DNA of 64,000 nucleotides from Thiocapsa bogorovii (GTDB taxonomy: Bacteria; Pseudomonadota; Gammaproteobacteria; Chromatiales; Chromatiaceae): assembly GCF_021228795.1 (NCBI RefSeq), contig NZ_CP089309.1:3779501-3843500 (forward strand). Direction: 5' to 3'. The notes under the pieces are model-generated. The model did no database searches. It saw only the letters and a list, made by a program, of their open reading frames with translations, and was not told where the DNA came from. This document shows, piece by piece, positions 1 through 10,006 of the stretch. The position numbers and the translations under genes are program-made. Positions within the stretch are counted from its first letter, which is position 1. Every line of letters starts with the position of its first letter.

Positions 1-1506
1 CAGCTCGAGGTCGCCGTCGGCGACGATGTCGAGGTCGCCCTGGACGCGGTCGAGGACGGATTCGGCGTCACCCGTCTCTCGCGCGAGAAGGCAAAGCGGT
101 TCGCCGCATGGGATCATCTCGAGAAGGCGTTCGAGGCGGCCGACACCGTCAAGGGCATGATCAACGGTAAGGTTAAGGGCGGTTTCACCGTCGACCTGGG
201 CACCGTTCGCGCCTTCTTGCCGGGGTCTTTGGTGGATGTGCGCCCGGTGCGCGACACCACGTACCTCGAAGGCAAGGAGCAGGAATTCAAGGTCATCAAG
301 CTCGACCGCAAGCGCAACAATGTGGTCGTCTCCCGCCGCGCCGTGGTGGAAGAGGAATACAGCGCCGAGCGTGATCAGCTGCTGAAAAACCTTGAAGAAG
401 GCATGGAGGTCAAGGGTATTGTCAAGAACCTGACCGACTACGGCGCCTTCCTGGATCTGGGCGGCATCGACGGTCTGCTGCACATCACGGATATGGCCTG
501 GCGTCGCGTCAAGCATCCTTCCGAGGTGGTCGAGATCGGCGACGAGGTCACCGTGAAGGTGCTCAAGTTCGACCGCGAGCGTCAGCGTGTCTCGCTCGGT
601 CTCAAGCAGATGGGCGAGGACCCGTGGGTCAACATCTCGCGCCGTTACCCGGAAGGCACCCGCGTCTTCGGCAAGGTCACCAACATCGCCGACTACGGCT
701 GCTTCGTGGAGATCGAAGAGGGTGTCGAGGGTCTGGTCCACGTCTCCGAGATGGATTGGACCAACAAGAACATCCATCCGAGCAAGGTCGTGGCACTTGG
801 CGACGAGGTCGAGGTCATGGTCCTGGATATCGACGAGGAGCGTCGCCGCATCTCGCTCGGTATCAAGCAGTGCGCCATGAACCCCTGGGATGAGTTCGCG
901 GTCACCCACAAGAAGGGCGATCACGTCTCCGGCAAGATCAAGTCGATCACGGATTTCGGCATCTTCATCGGTCTGGACGGCGGCATCGACGGTCTGGTGC
1001 ATCTGTCCGACATCTCCTGGGACGAGGCGGGCGAACAGGCCCTGCGTCGTTACAAGAAGGGCGACGAGCTCGAAACGGTCGTGTTGTCGGTCGATCCGGA
1101 GCGCGAGCGCATCTCCCTGGGTGTGAAGCAGTTGGATAAGGATCCCTTCTCCAGCTTCGTGGCCCTGCACGAGAAGGGCAGCGTCGTCACAGGCACCATC
1201 TTGGATGTAGATCCCAAGGGGGCGACCATCGCCCTGGCCGACGGCGTCGAAGGCTATCTGCGTGCCTCCGAGATCTCGCGCGACCGCATCGAGGATGCGC
1301 GTGCGGTTCTGAAGGCCGGCGAGGAGATCGAGGCCAAGTTCCTGGGCGTCGATCGCAAGAACCGCACCCTTTCGCTGTCGATGAAGGCGAAGGATGTCGA
1401 GGAAGAGCAGGCGGCCATCAAGGGCTACTCGCGCGATTCGTCCACCGCGACCACCCTTGGCGATCTCCTCAAAGAGCAGATGGAAGAGGCTCAGCGCGGC
1501 GGCTGA
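1..1506 (+). CDS. rpsA: 30S ribosomal protein S1 (5' end outside window)
   Basis: S1 holds mRNA on the 30S subunit during translation initiation. The reading frame is open from the first base, so the start lies upstream; 501 codons remain of about 557 in the usual protein. The fragment begins inside the first S1 repeat and then contains repeats 2 to 6. Repeats 3 to 5 show the OB-fold pattern V-x-G-x-V-x-x-(I/L)-x-D-(Y/F)-G-x-F followed by DGL(L/V)H and a closing R-(I/V)-S-L-G-(L/V)-K-Q (for example around 405-620, 655-870 and 920-1130). Repeat 6 is divergent, as expected. The order rpsA-ihfB is conserved in gammaproteobacteria and supports the call. Confidence 0.97.
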   Translation, partial: QLEVAVGDDVEVALDAVEDGFGVTRLSREKAKRFAAWDHLEKAFEAADTVKGMINGKVKGGFTVDLGTVRAFLPGSLVDVRPVRDTTYLEGKEQEFKVIKLDRKRNNVVVSRRAVVEEEYSAERDQLLKNLEEGMEVKGIVKNLTDYGAFLDLGGIDGLLHITDMAWRRVKHPSEVVEIGDEVTVKVLKFDRERQRVSLGLKQMGEDPWVNISRRYPEGTRVFGKVTNIADYGCFVEIEEGVEGLVHVSEMDWTNKNIHPSKVVALGDEVEVMVLDIDEERRRISLGIKQCAMNPWDEFAVTHKKGDHVSGKIKSITDFGIFIGLDGGIDGLVHLSDISWDEAGEQALRRYKKGDELETVVLSVDPERERISLGVKQLDKDPFSSFVALHEKGSVVTGTILDVDPKGATIALADGVEGYLRASEISRDRIEDARAVLKAGEEIEAKFLGVDRKNRTLSLSMKAKDVEEEQAAIKGYSRDSSTATTLGDLLKEQMEEAQRGG

Positions 1507-1547
1507 TAACCCGTCACGATGTCTCTTGCATGATGTCTCTTTAGGCG

Positions 1548-1575
1548 GGGCCCGTATCGCGGGCCCTTTCTCCTT
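1548..1575 (+). terminator. Putative intrinsic terminator or attenuator between rpsA and ihfB
   Basis: A perfect 7-bp stem (GGGCCCG, 1548-1554, with CGGGCCC, 1560-1566) with a 5-base loop is followed by a T/C-rich tract. It would end rpsA transcription and lies just upstream of the ihfB ribosome-binding site (AGGAG at about 1580). Confidence 0.6.
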
Positions 1576-1592
1576 TTCCAGGAGTCGACACC

Positions 1593-1934
1593 ATGACCAA
1601 ATCAGAACTGATCGACGTACTGGCGGCGGCGCAGGACCACCTTCCCTACAAAGACGTGGAGGAGGCGGTACGAAAGACCCTCGATCGCATGAGTACTGCA
1701 CTTGCCTCCGGCGAGCGGATCGAGATCCGAGGTTTCGGAAGCTTTTCGTTGCACTACCGGCCGCCCCGGATCGGGCGTAACCCGAAGACCGGCGACTCGG
1801 TCGCCTTGGCCGGGAAGCATGTCCCCCATTTCAAGCCCGGCAAGGAGCTCCGGGACCGCGTCAACCAAGCGTTTCAAGACGAGCAGGGCACGCAGGAAGA
1901 AGAGCGCATCCCGCTTGCGGCGGCCTCTCGCTGA
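1593..1934 (+). CDS. ihfB: Integration host factor subunit beta
   Basis: This is a DNA-bending protein of the HU/IHF family (113 aa) and partner of IHF-alpha in nucleoid organisation, transcription and recombination. It begins MTKSELI, typical of IhfB, and contains the family signature [21 protein letters not shown] at about residues 46-66, whose beta-arm inserts into the minor groove. The C-terminus carries an acidic extension (EQGTQEEE) beyond the usual length of about 95 aa. AGGAG lies 8 bases before the ATG. The position downstream of rpsA matches the usual order. Confidence 0.96.
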   Translation: MTKSELIDVLAAAQDHLPYKDVEEAVRKTLDRMSTALASGERIEIRGFGSFSLHYRPPRIGRNPKTGDSVALAGKHVPHFKPGKELRDRVNQAFQDEQGTQEEERIPLAAASR

Positions 1935-2201
1935 CACTGTCGTATCGGGCACCGCATTCGGCGGTGCCCCTCTCGGGTCTCTGCCCCTCCCGTCCTGTGA
2001 TCGCCTTCACAGGTCTGTCGATCGATCCTGATTAAGCTCCCGTTATCCGTGTCGTTCGGTCCCCCGGCGATGGATGGGGTGCGTGTGATTTCACCTCTTT
2101 CTTCCGTCGTCGTCGGATCCGTGCGTTCGGTGTGCCATGGCACGAGCAGCTCACCCGAGAGTGGATTGCTCCGGATCGATCTTCAGCGCAAGGGGTGTGT
2201 G

Positions 2202-3734
2202 ATGACAGCGAGCAAGCAGGGTTCGGGCCTTGATCGACGTGATTTTCTAAAGGGTTTTGCATCCGCCGGCATTGCGGCGGGGTTTGTTGGGCCCGGCGAG
2301 GTCCTCGCCAAGGCCCAGTCGGGTCCGCCAGCGGTTCCGCCCGGCCAATTCGGGCGCAATTTGCTGCCCCCGCCGACGATCTCCGGTCCTCAGTCCGGCG
2401 AAGGTTATTGGGCAAAGGTTCGCAAGACCTTCTCGTTGCCTAACGATTACATCCATATGAACACGGGCACCACCGGCTCGCCGCCTCAGTTCGTGGTCAA
2501 CAACCTTGCCGTCTACAACCTCTACAAGGCGGAGGATCCCCGCGACTGGGGTGCCAATCTGGCCGCGGACTTCCCGACGCTCTTCCCGACCAGCCCGTCG
2601 GCGACCGGCGCGCGTCAGGCGCAGGTGGCCGAGGTTTATGGCGCCAATCCCGATGAGATCGTGCTGAGCTACAACACGACCGACGCATGCAATCTGATCT
2701 TTGCCGGGACCCCCTGGAAGCCCGGTGATCGGATCGTCACGACCAGCTTCGAGCACCCCGCCTTGGCCGGTCCGATCGCTTGGGCCCGTGACTACCATGG
2801 GGTCGAGGTCGTGATCGTCGATATCCCGTCGAATTTCACCGCTGCCATCACCGTCGACGAGGTGCTGGACTGGTTCGAGTCGGAGCTTTCCGTGCCTTTG
2901 GATCCAGCCAACAAGCAGTACCTTGCCATCTCCGAAATCTTCTACAAGAACGGTGTGCGGATGCCGATTCCCGAGTTGTGCGCATTGGCACGCCACTACG
3001 GCGCTTACTCGATCATCGACACGGCCCACGGTTGGGGGATGCTGCCTATCGACTGCCACGCCTACGGTGCGGATTTCATCGCGGGGGCGGGTCACAAATG
3101 GCTCTGCGGAGGGCCCGGGACGGGGATTCTCTATGTCCGCAACTCGGGAACCGACCCTCTGCCGCCGTTTGCAATGGGCAACTTCTTCTTGTACGGGAAC
3201 CCTTTCGTTGCCCAGAGCACCTGGTACGAGAGTCGTGCGTGGAACCCGAGCGTTTATATGCAGTTCCGCGGCGAGAGCAATACCCCCGCGCTCTATGCAA
3301 TGACTGACTCGGTCAGCTATTTCGATCAGATCGGCGTGATTGCCATCTATGATCGCGGGGTCGCGCTCGGAAATTACCTCAAAGGGCTCATCGCCGCGCA
3401 ATGGGGCCCGAGTGCGCTTTGGGTCCAGGAGAATTCGGACGCCCGCTTCGCGACCGCACTGACCTCGTTCAACCCGTTCGCGGACAAGGACAACGCGGCA
3501 GCCTACGGCGCAATGAATGCGGCCATCAGTGCGGTGAACGGCGCCTTGGCCGCGGAGACACCGAAGATCTATATCCGCTCCGTGACCTGGCGAAGCAGTT
3601 CCGCGGCACCGGCGGACGATCGCGTGGGGTTCCGCATCTCCACCCACGGCGTATACAACAACTACGACGAGATCGATGACGTCTTCGATCGGCTCGTCTA
3701 TCACATCAATCAGAGCGACTTGGCGCAGCTCTGA
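2202..3734 (+). CDS. Tat-exported PLP-dependent enzyme, class V aminotransferase family
   Basis: The frame extends upstream to 2049, but the ATG at 2202, preceded by AAGGGG, starts a 510-aa protein with a twin-arginine signal: [10 protein letters not shown] near residue 9, then a hydrophobic stretch ending in an AKA site. The rest is a class V aminotransferase / isopenicillin N epimerase-like fold with the aspartate motif DTAHGWGM and the pyridoxal lysine in [10 protein letters not shown] (K299). Folding with PLP in the cytoplasm would explain Tat export. PvdN of fluorescent pseudomonads is a known periplasmic, Tat-exported member, but no siderophore genes lie nearby, so the substrate is unknown. 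The last 25 bases overlap the convergent kinase gene. Confidence 0.85.
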   Translation: MTASKQGSGLDRRDFLKGFASAGIAAGFVGPGEVLAKAQSGPPAVPPGQFGRNLLPPPTISGPQSGEGYWAKVRKTFSLPNDYIHMNTGTTGSPPQFVVNNLAVYNLYKAEDPRDWGANLAADFPTLFPTSPSATGARQAQVAEVYGANPDEIVLSYNTTDACNLIFAGTPWKPGDRIVTTSFEHPALAGPIAWARDYHGVEVVIVDIPSNFTAAITVDEVLDWFESELSVPLDPANKQYLAISEIFYKNGVRMPIPELCALARHYGAYSIIDTAHGWGMLPIDCHAYGADFIAGAGHKWLCGGPGTGILYVRNSGTDPLPPFAMGNFFLYGNPFVAQSTWYESRAWNPSVYMQFRGESNTPALYAMTDSVSYFDQIGVIAIYDRGVALGNYLKGLIAAQWGPSALWVQENSDARFATALTSFNPFADKDNAAAYGAMNAAISAVNGALAAETPKIYIRSVTWRSSSAAPADDRVGFRISTHGVYNNYDEIDDVFDRLVYHINQSDLAQL

Positions 3735-6520
3735 TGACTGTCCGTCGGTCGAGAGGAGTCGCCGGAGCCATCCGACCGGGTCGCGTGCCCTGCCGGATGC
3801 TTTTCGATTCCGTTGAGGAGATCGATCAGCTCGGATCGGTTCAAGGGCTTGGTCAGATAGCCGTCGATACCTGATTCCAGAGCGGCCGCCCGCTCCTCGG
3901 GCAATGCGGCCGCCGTCAGTGCGTGGATGGGGGTTCGGCCCAGACTCGGGTCCGCGCCCTCGTGCTCGCGGATCAGCCGGGTCGCCTCCAAACCACCCAT
4001 CACCGGCATCTGCATGTCCATCAGAATGAGATCGAAAGTGTCGCGCTCGACGTGCTCCAGCGCCTCTCGGCCGTTGTTGGCCAGGGTTATCTCATGGCCC
4101 CACTTGCCCAGAAGTCGGATCATGAGCTTCTGATTGACCAGGTTGTCCTCGGCCAGCAGGATCTTCAGCGGCTTGGCTGGTTGCTGCGGTGAACGAGCTT
4201 GCGGCTGCGCCAAGGGCGCCGCATCCCGCGTGCGCTCGCCCAAAGCGTTTTGAACGGCCTTCAGCAGCTCGTCGTGGGCGACGGGCTTGGCGAGGAGGGC
4301 GTCTATACCTAAGTCTCGGCAGCGCTCGGCATGGCCGGGGATGACACCCGAAGAGAGCATGATCATTTTGAGGTGTTGTGTCCGCGGGATCCGCTTGAGC
4401 GCGGAGACGACCGCGAAACCGTCTAGATCCGGCATCTCGAAGTCGATCAGGAGCAGATCGAACGCCCGCATGTCCGGGTCGGCAACGACGGCGAGGCATC
4501 CGGTGCCGTTACGCGCCTCGGTCACCTGCATGCCCCACTGCACGAGCATGCGGCAGAGAATCCGGCGATTCACCGCGTTGTCGTCGACCAGCAAGACGCG
4601 TTTTCCCCCCAGCTCGGGCGGTTGCGGTGCAACGAAGTCCCGGTCGCCGACGCCGAGCGGCAGGGTCACATGAAAGGTGCTGCCCTCGCCGAGCTTACTC
4701 TCGACCCAGATGCGTCCACCCATCAAGGCGGCCAACCGATTGGAGATCGTCAGACCCAGGCCAGTACCGCCGAAACGTCGCGTGATCGAGCCGTCCTCCT
4801 GCGAGAATGCATCGAAGATACGCTTCTGGTTTTCCGAGGAGATGCCGATTCCGGTATCGCGCACGGCGAAATGAACCTCTACCCGATCCTCTGCGATCGG
4901 TCGTGCAGCCACGTGCAGAGCGACCTCGCCCTGCTCGGTAAACTTGATGGCGTTGTTTAGAAGGTTGACGAGGATCTGTCGCAGGCGACCCGGGTCTCCG
5001 ATCAAGCGACGCGGGACATCCGGCGCGAGCTCGCTGAGAAGCTCCAACGGTTTCTCCTGCGATTTCACCCGCAAGGAGCGCATGATCTCGTTCACGAGGG
5101 CCTGAAGGTCGAGATCGATCGACTCGACCGCCAGCTTGCCTGCCTCGATCTTGGAGAAATCGAGGATATCGTTGATGATCGTCAGGAGGCCGTCGGCGGA
5201 TGACTTCACGACGTTGAGACAGTCGCGTTGCTCTTCGCTCAGTGGTGTCTCGAGGGCCAATTCGGTCATCCCGATAATGCCGTTCATCGGTGTTCGGATC
5301 TCGTGGCTCATGGCTGCCAGAAACTCGGATTTCGCCCGGCTGGCATCCTCGGCACGCCCGACGCTGGTCTTCAGAGATTCCGCCATCTCTTCGAGCCGAC
5401 GGGTGTTGTCGAGCAGATCCTGCTCTAACGCCTCGCGGCGCGCGATCTCCTCGGAGAGTCGTTGGTTCTGGTGCTCGAGGCGGTCGCGCAGACGATCCGA
5501 TCGGGCATATTTCTCCTCGAAGAGAATCGCCCGCAACCGCATGCGGTCGAAGCCGACCGCCGCGAACAACAGGACGAAGGGAAAGGCACCCAGGGTGTAG
5601 AGAAAGAGCCTCGAGCTGAGATGCCCGTAGACGGAGTCTTCCGTCATCAATGTCAGCAGCGACAAAGGCGTACCCGGGACCGCGCTGCGCACCGCCAGCC
5701 ACCCATCGAGATCCGCCCGAGCAGTTCCCCGACGGTCTGCTCGACGGCTCGCCCGATGATCCGCAGGGCGATCCGGCGCCGCGTCGATCGGCATCAGCGT
5801 GTTTTCGGGCAAGCGCGCAAGGGCATGCGCCAACTCGGGATCGACCTCGATCTCGGGACCGGGCGGCGCGATCACCAGGCCGTCCGGTCCGACGAGAAGC
5901 TCCTGATAGCGCGCCGAGGATGTCTCCTCGTCCCCGCTCGAGATCAGCAGCCAGGCGAGTTGATCGAGACTGCCGACCGTGACGACGACGCCTTTGTAGA
6001 TCCCTTTGTGGAAAACCGGGGCGCTCGCGATCAAGCGGTGTGATTCGTTTTGAATCGAGATCTTGCCTTCATGCTCGAATCCCTCCGGGAGATCGACGGG
6101 TGGAGCATCGGGCTGCAGGTCGACGAGTGTCTCGCCCTGCTCGTTTCCGTAGAGGATCCGCTGGTAGAGGGGCGATCCGCGCAGGGTCTTCTGCTCGAGA
6201 TGTCGGCGGAAACGCTGCTCGATGGCATCGAGATTGGTGTTCAATCCGTACTGCAAAGACATGCCCAAGGCGAGATTGATCAGGTAGGCCTCGATCTCAT
6301 GGCTTTCGGCGAGGTCGATGGCGCTGTTGCGGCGCTCGGCGGTAAAGTCGGCGACGGCGATCGCGCGACGTTGGCTGTCCGCAACCAATCGAGCGTCCGC
6401 GGCCGAGCGCAACAGGTCTTGTGCCGTGAAGACATTCCAAAGAAGAACAATGGTATAGACGCAGAAGATGACCGCTAACAGGAGCGGCCAGCGAGGGGCG
6501 AGTCGACCTAGCAACGCCAT
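3710..6520 (-). CDS. Hybrid sensor histidine kinase with two receiver domains
   Basis: The 936-aa inner-membrane protein has a first transmembrane helix at about residues 11-33, a periplasmic sensor region to about 300, a second helix at about 303-325, a short coiled coil, a HisKA domain with [12 protein letters not shown] (His near 405), an HATPase_c domain with the N box and the DTGIGI and GGTGLGL motifs, and two receiver domains with phospho-acceptor aspartates in LLIDFEMP (near 691) and LILMDMQMP (near 833). No Hpt or output domain is present, so the phosphate must pass to another protein. The gene follows a solute-binding protein gene on the same strand, which suggests that protein presents the ligand. 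The 3' end overlaps the convergent PLP-enzyme gene. Confidence 0.9.
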   Translation of the reverse strand: MALLGRLAPRWPLLLAVIFCVYTIVLLWNVFTAQDLLRSAADARLVADSQRRAIAVADFTAERRNSAIDLAESHEIEAYLINLALGMSLQYGLNTNLDAIEQRFRRHLEQKTLRGSPLYQRILYGNEQGETLVDLQPDAPPVDLPEGFEHEGKISIQNESHRLIASAPVFHKGIYKGVVVTVGSLDQLAWLLISSGDEETSSARYQELLVGPDGLVIAPPGPEIEVDPELAHALARLPENTLMPIDAAPDRPADHRASRRADRRGTARADLDGWLAVRSAVPGTPLSLLTLMTEDSVYGHLSSRLFLYTLGAFPFVLLFAAVGFDRMRLRAILFEEKYARSDRLRDRLEHQNQRLSEEIARREALEQDLLDNTRRLEEMAESLKTSVGRAEDASRAKSEFLAAMSHEIRTPMNGIIGMTELALETPLSEEQRDCLNVVKSSADGLLTIINDILDFSKIEAGKLAVESIDLDLQALVNEIMRSLRVKSQEKPLELLSELAPDVPRRLIGDPGRLRQILVNLLNNAIKFTEQGEVALHVAARPIAEDRVEVHFAVRDTGIGISSENQKRIFDAFSQEDGSITRRFGGTGLGLTISNRLAALMGGRIWVESKLGEGSTFHVTLPLGVGDRDFVAPQPPELGGKRVLLVDDNAVNRRILCRMLVQWGMQVTEARNGTGCLAVVADPDMRAFDLLLIDFEMPDLDGFAVVSALKRIPRTQHLKMIMLSSGVIPGHAERCRDLGIDALLAKPVAHDELLKAVQNALGERTRDAAPLAQPQARSPQQPAKPLKILLAEDNLVNQKLMIRLLGKWGHEITLANNGREALEHVERDTFDLILMDMQMPVMGGLEATRLIREHEGADPSLGRTPIHALTAAALPEERAAALESGIDGYLTKPLNRSELIDLLNGIEKHPAGHATRSDGSGDSSRPTDSHQSCAKSL

Positions 6521-6675
6521 CTTGGTGTGGATCGCTCAAGGCCTGCGCGGCTGCACGAGGAGGCCTGTCGAGCGCTCAAGGTGTGGTTGCGCGGCATGTC
6601 GAGATCACCCCCTCTTCGGGCGGTGCCTGCGGTTCCCGACGTGATCGGGCGTCAGGCGCTCCGACGCCGCCCGAT

Positions 6676-7569
6676 TCAGGAGTTGCGGTCGAAGAACCCC
6701 GGAAAATAGCGGCGGATCCCCGGGTAGTATTTGTCGACCAAGCGATCGTAGGTGCCATCGGCCTTGATTCTCGCGAGGTAGTCGTCGAAGGCGTCACGCA
6801 GAGCCGGCGAGCTTTTCGGAAAAGCGGCGGCAAGATTCTGATGTTCCGAGATGGGGCCGATGATCTTGATGGCTCCGGCCCATTTCTTCAGATCGAGAAT
6901 GGCATCCGGCACGTCCAAAAGGGTCAGCTCCGCCTCCTCGTTGAGCAGCGCCGGGACCATCTCGTTGAGGTTCGAGCTTCTGGTATAGGACTTCAAATCG
7001 ACCCCGGCACCGGTCAAGCCGTAGTTGGCCGGGTCGAGACAGGTCCGCTCCATCACCAAGAGGCTTTTGGATCCGATCAGCGCCTTGGTTTGAAGAATAT
7101 CACGGGAGAGGTCGTCGCTACCCGAGATCGGGGAAAGCTCGGATTCCGAGCGGGCGACCAGGAGCACCTGAGACGGAAAGGTGGGTTGTGAATAGAGCAG
7201 TACCTGCTCGCGCCAGGGAAGCACGGTAAATCCGGCAGCGATCATGTCCCCGCGGATCGGGTAGTCGCCTTCGAGGGTAACCTCCGAACCGTTTCGCACC
7301 ACGTCCTTGCCCAACAGATCGCGCATGACGTTGTAGAAGTTCGTGTCGACGAGGACGTAGTTGACACCGAGCTCCTTCGCGAAGCCTTTCACCAATTCAA
7401 CGTCGAAACCGTCACCGGAGCCGGTGACGAAGTTGGCGTATTTGATGCCGAGATGGCGCAACTCGCCGCGCTCCCGGATCTCGTCGAGATCGCTGCACCA
7501 AGCGGCCGATGAAAGCCACGCAAGCACCAGAGCACAGCCGAGGGTGAGACCTCTGCTTAAGACGTTCAT
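6676..7569 (-). CDS. Periplasmic solute-binding protein, family 3
   Basis: The 297-aa protein has a signal peptide (MNVLSRGLTLGCALVLAW, cleavage near SAAWC-SD) followed by a type II periplasmic binding fold of the amino-acid-binding (SBP_bac_3) kind: DLDEIRERGELRHLGI, GDGFDVELVKGFAKELGV and a C-terminal IKADGTYDRLVDKYYP. The frame is open to 7641, but ATG 7569 has GGAGG at the right distance and begins the signal peptide. The Cys at the cleavage site could be lipidated, though the lipobox is poor. No permease or ATPase gene is adjacent. It lies between phoR and a hybrid kinase gene on the same strand, so a sensory role is more likely than transport. Ligand unknown. Confidence 0.85.
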   Translation of the reverse strand: MNVLSRGLTLGCALVLAWLSSAAWCSDLDEIRERGELRHLGIKYANFVTGSGDGFDVELVKGFAKELGVNYVLVDTNFYNVMRDLLGKDVVRNGSEVTLEGDYPIRGDMIAAGFTVLPWREQVLLYSQPTFPSQVLLVARSESELSPISGSDDLSRDILQTKALIGSKSLLVMERTCLDPANYGLTGAGVDLKSYTRSSNLNEMVPALLNEEAELTLLDVPDAILDLKKWAGAIKIIGPISEHQNLAAAFPKSSPALRDAFDDYLARIKADGTYDRLVDKYYPGIRRYFPGFFDRNS

Positions 7570-7634
7570 CAGCGCATCCTCCGGGACCTGTTTCGACCGG
7601 GACCGGCTCCAGATCCTACGCCCGCGCGCGATCA

Positions 7635-9089
7635 TCAACAAGCGGCCGAGCGTCGACCTCGGTCCAGGTGTGAGCCTGCCGTATCCGGCGCCGGAGTCGA
7701 TCGGGCTTCGATCGTGGTGGGTTCAGGCACGGCGCGAGGTGCGGTGGCCTGTTCGACCTCTTCCCGGAGGATCGCTCGAGCCCTCGGGAAGACGCACGAA
7801 AAGGTCGATCCCCGCCCGATCTCGCTAGCGATCAGCAGGCGCGCATCGTGCCGGTTCATGATGTGCTTGACAATGGCAAGACCGAGTCCGGTGCCTCCGG
7901 ATTCGCGCGAGCGGGCCTTGTCGATGCGATAGAAGCGTTCCGTCAGCCTCGGCAGATGCTCGGGCTCGATGCCGGGGCCGTTGTCTTCGACCCGAAGTTC
8001 CAGGCTGTCGCTCAATGCCGACCAACGGACATGGATCTCAGTACCCTCGGGTGTGTGCTTGACCGCGTTGAAGACGAGATTGGAGAAGGCACTGCGCAGC
8101 TCGGGCTGGCTCCCGAGCAGGAGTAGATTCTCGTCGACGTCGGTCGAAAACAGGTGCCGGCCCTTGCTCAGTGCGTGGGCCTCTTGGAGGATCAGATGCA
8201 GCTCGTCGGGGACATCGACAAGCTCTTGCGCCTCCGGGTGCTCGTGCATCTCTAGGCGAGAGAGTGTCAGCAGGTCTTCGATGATGAGGCGCATGCGCTC
8301 GGCCTGATTGTGCATCAGCGACAGAGGCCGACGATGGTTCTGGGGTGTCGCCGAGGCGTCGATCAGGCTCTCGAGGAAGCCGGCGATGACGGTCAAGGGC
8401 GTGCGCAGCTCATGCGAGGCGTTCGCGACGAAGTCGCGCCTGATCATGTTGAGGTGATAGATCTTGGTGATGTCGCGCGCGACGACGAGTCGCTGGCGCT
8501 TGCGCTCGCCGAACGGGGTAATGCGCAGCGACAGCATCAGTGCTCGGTTGTGCTCCGGGGCGAAATCCATCGGCCTCAAGGATTCGCCGACTTCGACGAA
8601 GTCCTTGAGGTCCGGATGGTTCAGGATCTCGAAGAGAGGCCGCCCGTCGTCCTCGGGCCAGTGCACGTTCATCAAGGTCGCCGCGGCGGGGTTCGCCCAT
8701 TCCACCCGATGCTGCTTGTCGAGGATGACCAGGCCGTCCGGTACCGCGTTGGCCGCCTCGCGGAAGCGACGCGTGAAGCGGATCTGGCGCTTGCGGCCCT
8801 TGCGCCCGCGCTGTTGATACTGTGCGATGCTGCGATAGATCTCGCCCCAGAGCCCGCGCGGAAAAGGCGGGATCAGTCTGTGATGACGCCGGATCAGCAG
8901 CGCGAGATGAATAAGGAGGAAGAGTTGGCGCAGCAGATAGGCGACGAGGACCGGTGTTCCGACCCAAGCCCATTCGGGTGCGGCCAGCCATGGCGCGGTG
9001 CACAGGACGATCGTGGTTGTGAACAGCCACACCTCGAACGACACGGCGTGCCGCCAGGACTCTCCCCGTGGGTGCGGTTTATCGGCCAA
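7635..9089 (-). CDS. phoR: Phosphate regulon sensor histidine kinase
   Basis: The 484-aa kinase has two N-terminal membrane helices without a large periplasmic loop, as in PhoR, then a charged stretch, a PAS domain (FREAANAVPDGLVILDKQHRVEWANPAA) and HisKA with ASHELRTPLTVIAGFLE (His near 226). The HATPase domain has NAVKHTPEG, DNGPGI and GGTGLGLAIVKH. It phosphorylates PhoB under phosphate limitation. The gene starts 5 bases after phoB ends on the same strand. The C-terminal tail of about 50 residues is low in complexity. No pst or phoU genes are in the window. Confidence 0.94.
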   Translation of the reverse strand: MADKPHPRGESWRHAVSFEVWLFTTTIVLCTAPWLAAPEWAWVGTPVLVAYLLRQLFLLIHLALLIRRHHRLIPPFPRGLWGEIYRSIAQYQQRGRKGRKRQIRFTRRFREAANAVPDGLVILDKQHRVEWANPAAATLMNVHWPEDDGRPLFEILNHPDLKDFVEVGESLRPMDFAPEHNRALMLSLRITPFGERKRQRLVVARDITKIYHLNMIRRDFVANASHELRTPLTVIAGFLESLIDASATPQNHRRPLSLMHNQAERMRLIIEDLLTLSRLEMHEHPEAQELVDVPDELHLILQEAHALSKGRHLFSTDVDENLLLLGSQPELRSAFSNLVFNAVKHTPEGTEIHVRWSALSDSLELRVEDNGPGIEPEHLPRLTERFYRIDKARSRESGGTGLGLAIVKHIMNRHDARLLIASEIGRGSTFSCVFPRARAILREEVEQATAPRAVPEPTTIEARSTPAPDTAGSHLDRGRRSAAC

Positions 9090-9094
9090 TCTCG

Positions 9095-9781
9095 TCAGGT
9101 CTTGTCCGAGAAGCGATAACCGACGCCGCGCACGGTCTGGAGCAGTCGGTCGTGGCCCGAGGCTTCGAGCGCCTTGCGCAGGCGGCGGACGTGCACGTCG
9201 ACCGTGCGTTCCTCCACATAGACCTGATCGCCCCAGACTTGATCGAGCAGCTGCGAGCGGCTGAAGGCGCGATCGGCGTGGGTCATGAAGAAATGCAGCA
9301 GGCGATATTCGGTCGGTGCGATCTCGACGGGGCGTCCCTCGGCGGTCACCCGGTGGCCGATGTTGTCGATGCGTAGCCCCCCGACGTCGATTTCGTCCGC
9401 CGGCTCGTCGGTCTTGGCGCGCCGCAGGACCGCCTTCACGCGAGCCACCATCTCGCGCGGCGAGAAGGGCTTGGCGATGTAGTCGTCGGCCCCGGTGTCG
9501 AGACCCTTGATCCGGTCCTCTTCCTCGCCGCGGGCACTGACCATGATGATGGGTACGGCGCGCCTTTTGGGATTCTGCTTGAGCTGTTGGGCCAGCTCGA
9601 GACCGGAGCGTCCCGGCAGCATCCAGTCGAGCAGGATGAGGTCGGGGCTCTCGATGGTCAGGAGCTTGCGCGCTTCGTCCGCATGGGCAGCCTCGATCAC
9701 GCGATAGTCGGCATTTTCGAGCGCGAAACGCATGACCTCGCGAATATCCGGTTCATCGTCGACGACAAGAATGGTGGTCAT
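9095..9781 (-). CDS. phoB: Phosphate regulon response regulator
   Basis: The 228-aa OmpR-type regulator has a receiver domain with acidic pocket VDDEPD, phospho-acceptor in DLILLDWMLPGRSG (Asp near 52) and the conserved K in YIAKPFSPREM. The C-terminal winged helix ends in the VDVHVRRLRKALE recognition region. It activates phosphate-scavenging genes after phosphorylation by PhoR, whose gene follows directly. No clear Pho box is seen in the 225 bases upstream; that space holds a palindromic element beginning 8 bases before the start codon. Confidence 0.95.
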   Translation of the reverse strand: MTTILVVDDEPDIREVMRFALENADYRVIEAAHADEARKLLTIESPDLILLDWMLPGRSGLELAQQLKQNPKRRAVPIIMVSARGEEEDRIKGLDTGADDYIAKPFSPREMVARVKAVLRRAKTDEPADEIDVGGLRIDNIGHRVTAEGRPVEIAPTEYRLLHFFMTHADRAFSRSQLLDQVWGDQVYVEERTVDVHVRRLRKALEASGHDRLLQTVRGVGYRFSDKT

Positions 9782-9788
9782 GGTGTTC

Positions 9789-9872
9789 TGAACCGCGTTC
9801 GGTGTGATCTGTGATGTGTCGAATGAGCCGCGGCCCGGCAGCGACTTTGCGCCGTCGCCTCGACGCCGTTCA
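9789..9872. repeat. CGCGGTT-family palindromic element (single module), phoB-putP spacer
   Basis: The ends TGAACCGCGTT (9789-9799) and GACGCCGTTCA (9862-9872) match as inverted repeats at most positions and resemble the ends of the other family copies. It lies just upstream of phoB. Pairing is weaker than in the copies at 12371, 31215 and 45164. Confidence 0.45.
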
Positions 9873-10006
9873 GGTAAAAACCTCGAATGTGCAGCGTGGG
9901 TTCACCCGGGTCGACCTGGTCTTGCGGGGTTGGGGTAAGTCGACCGGGGTGCATTCTATTGACGATTGATGACGACACGATGACGGCGTCGCCCATTGTC
10001 GCCCGC

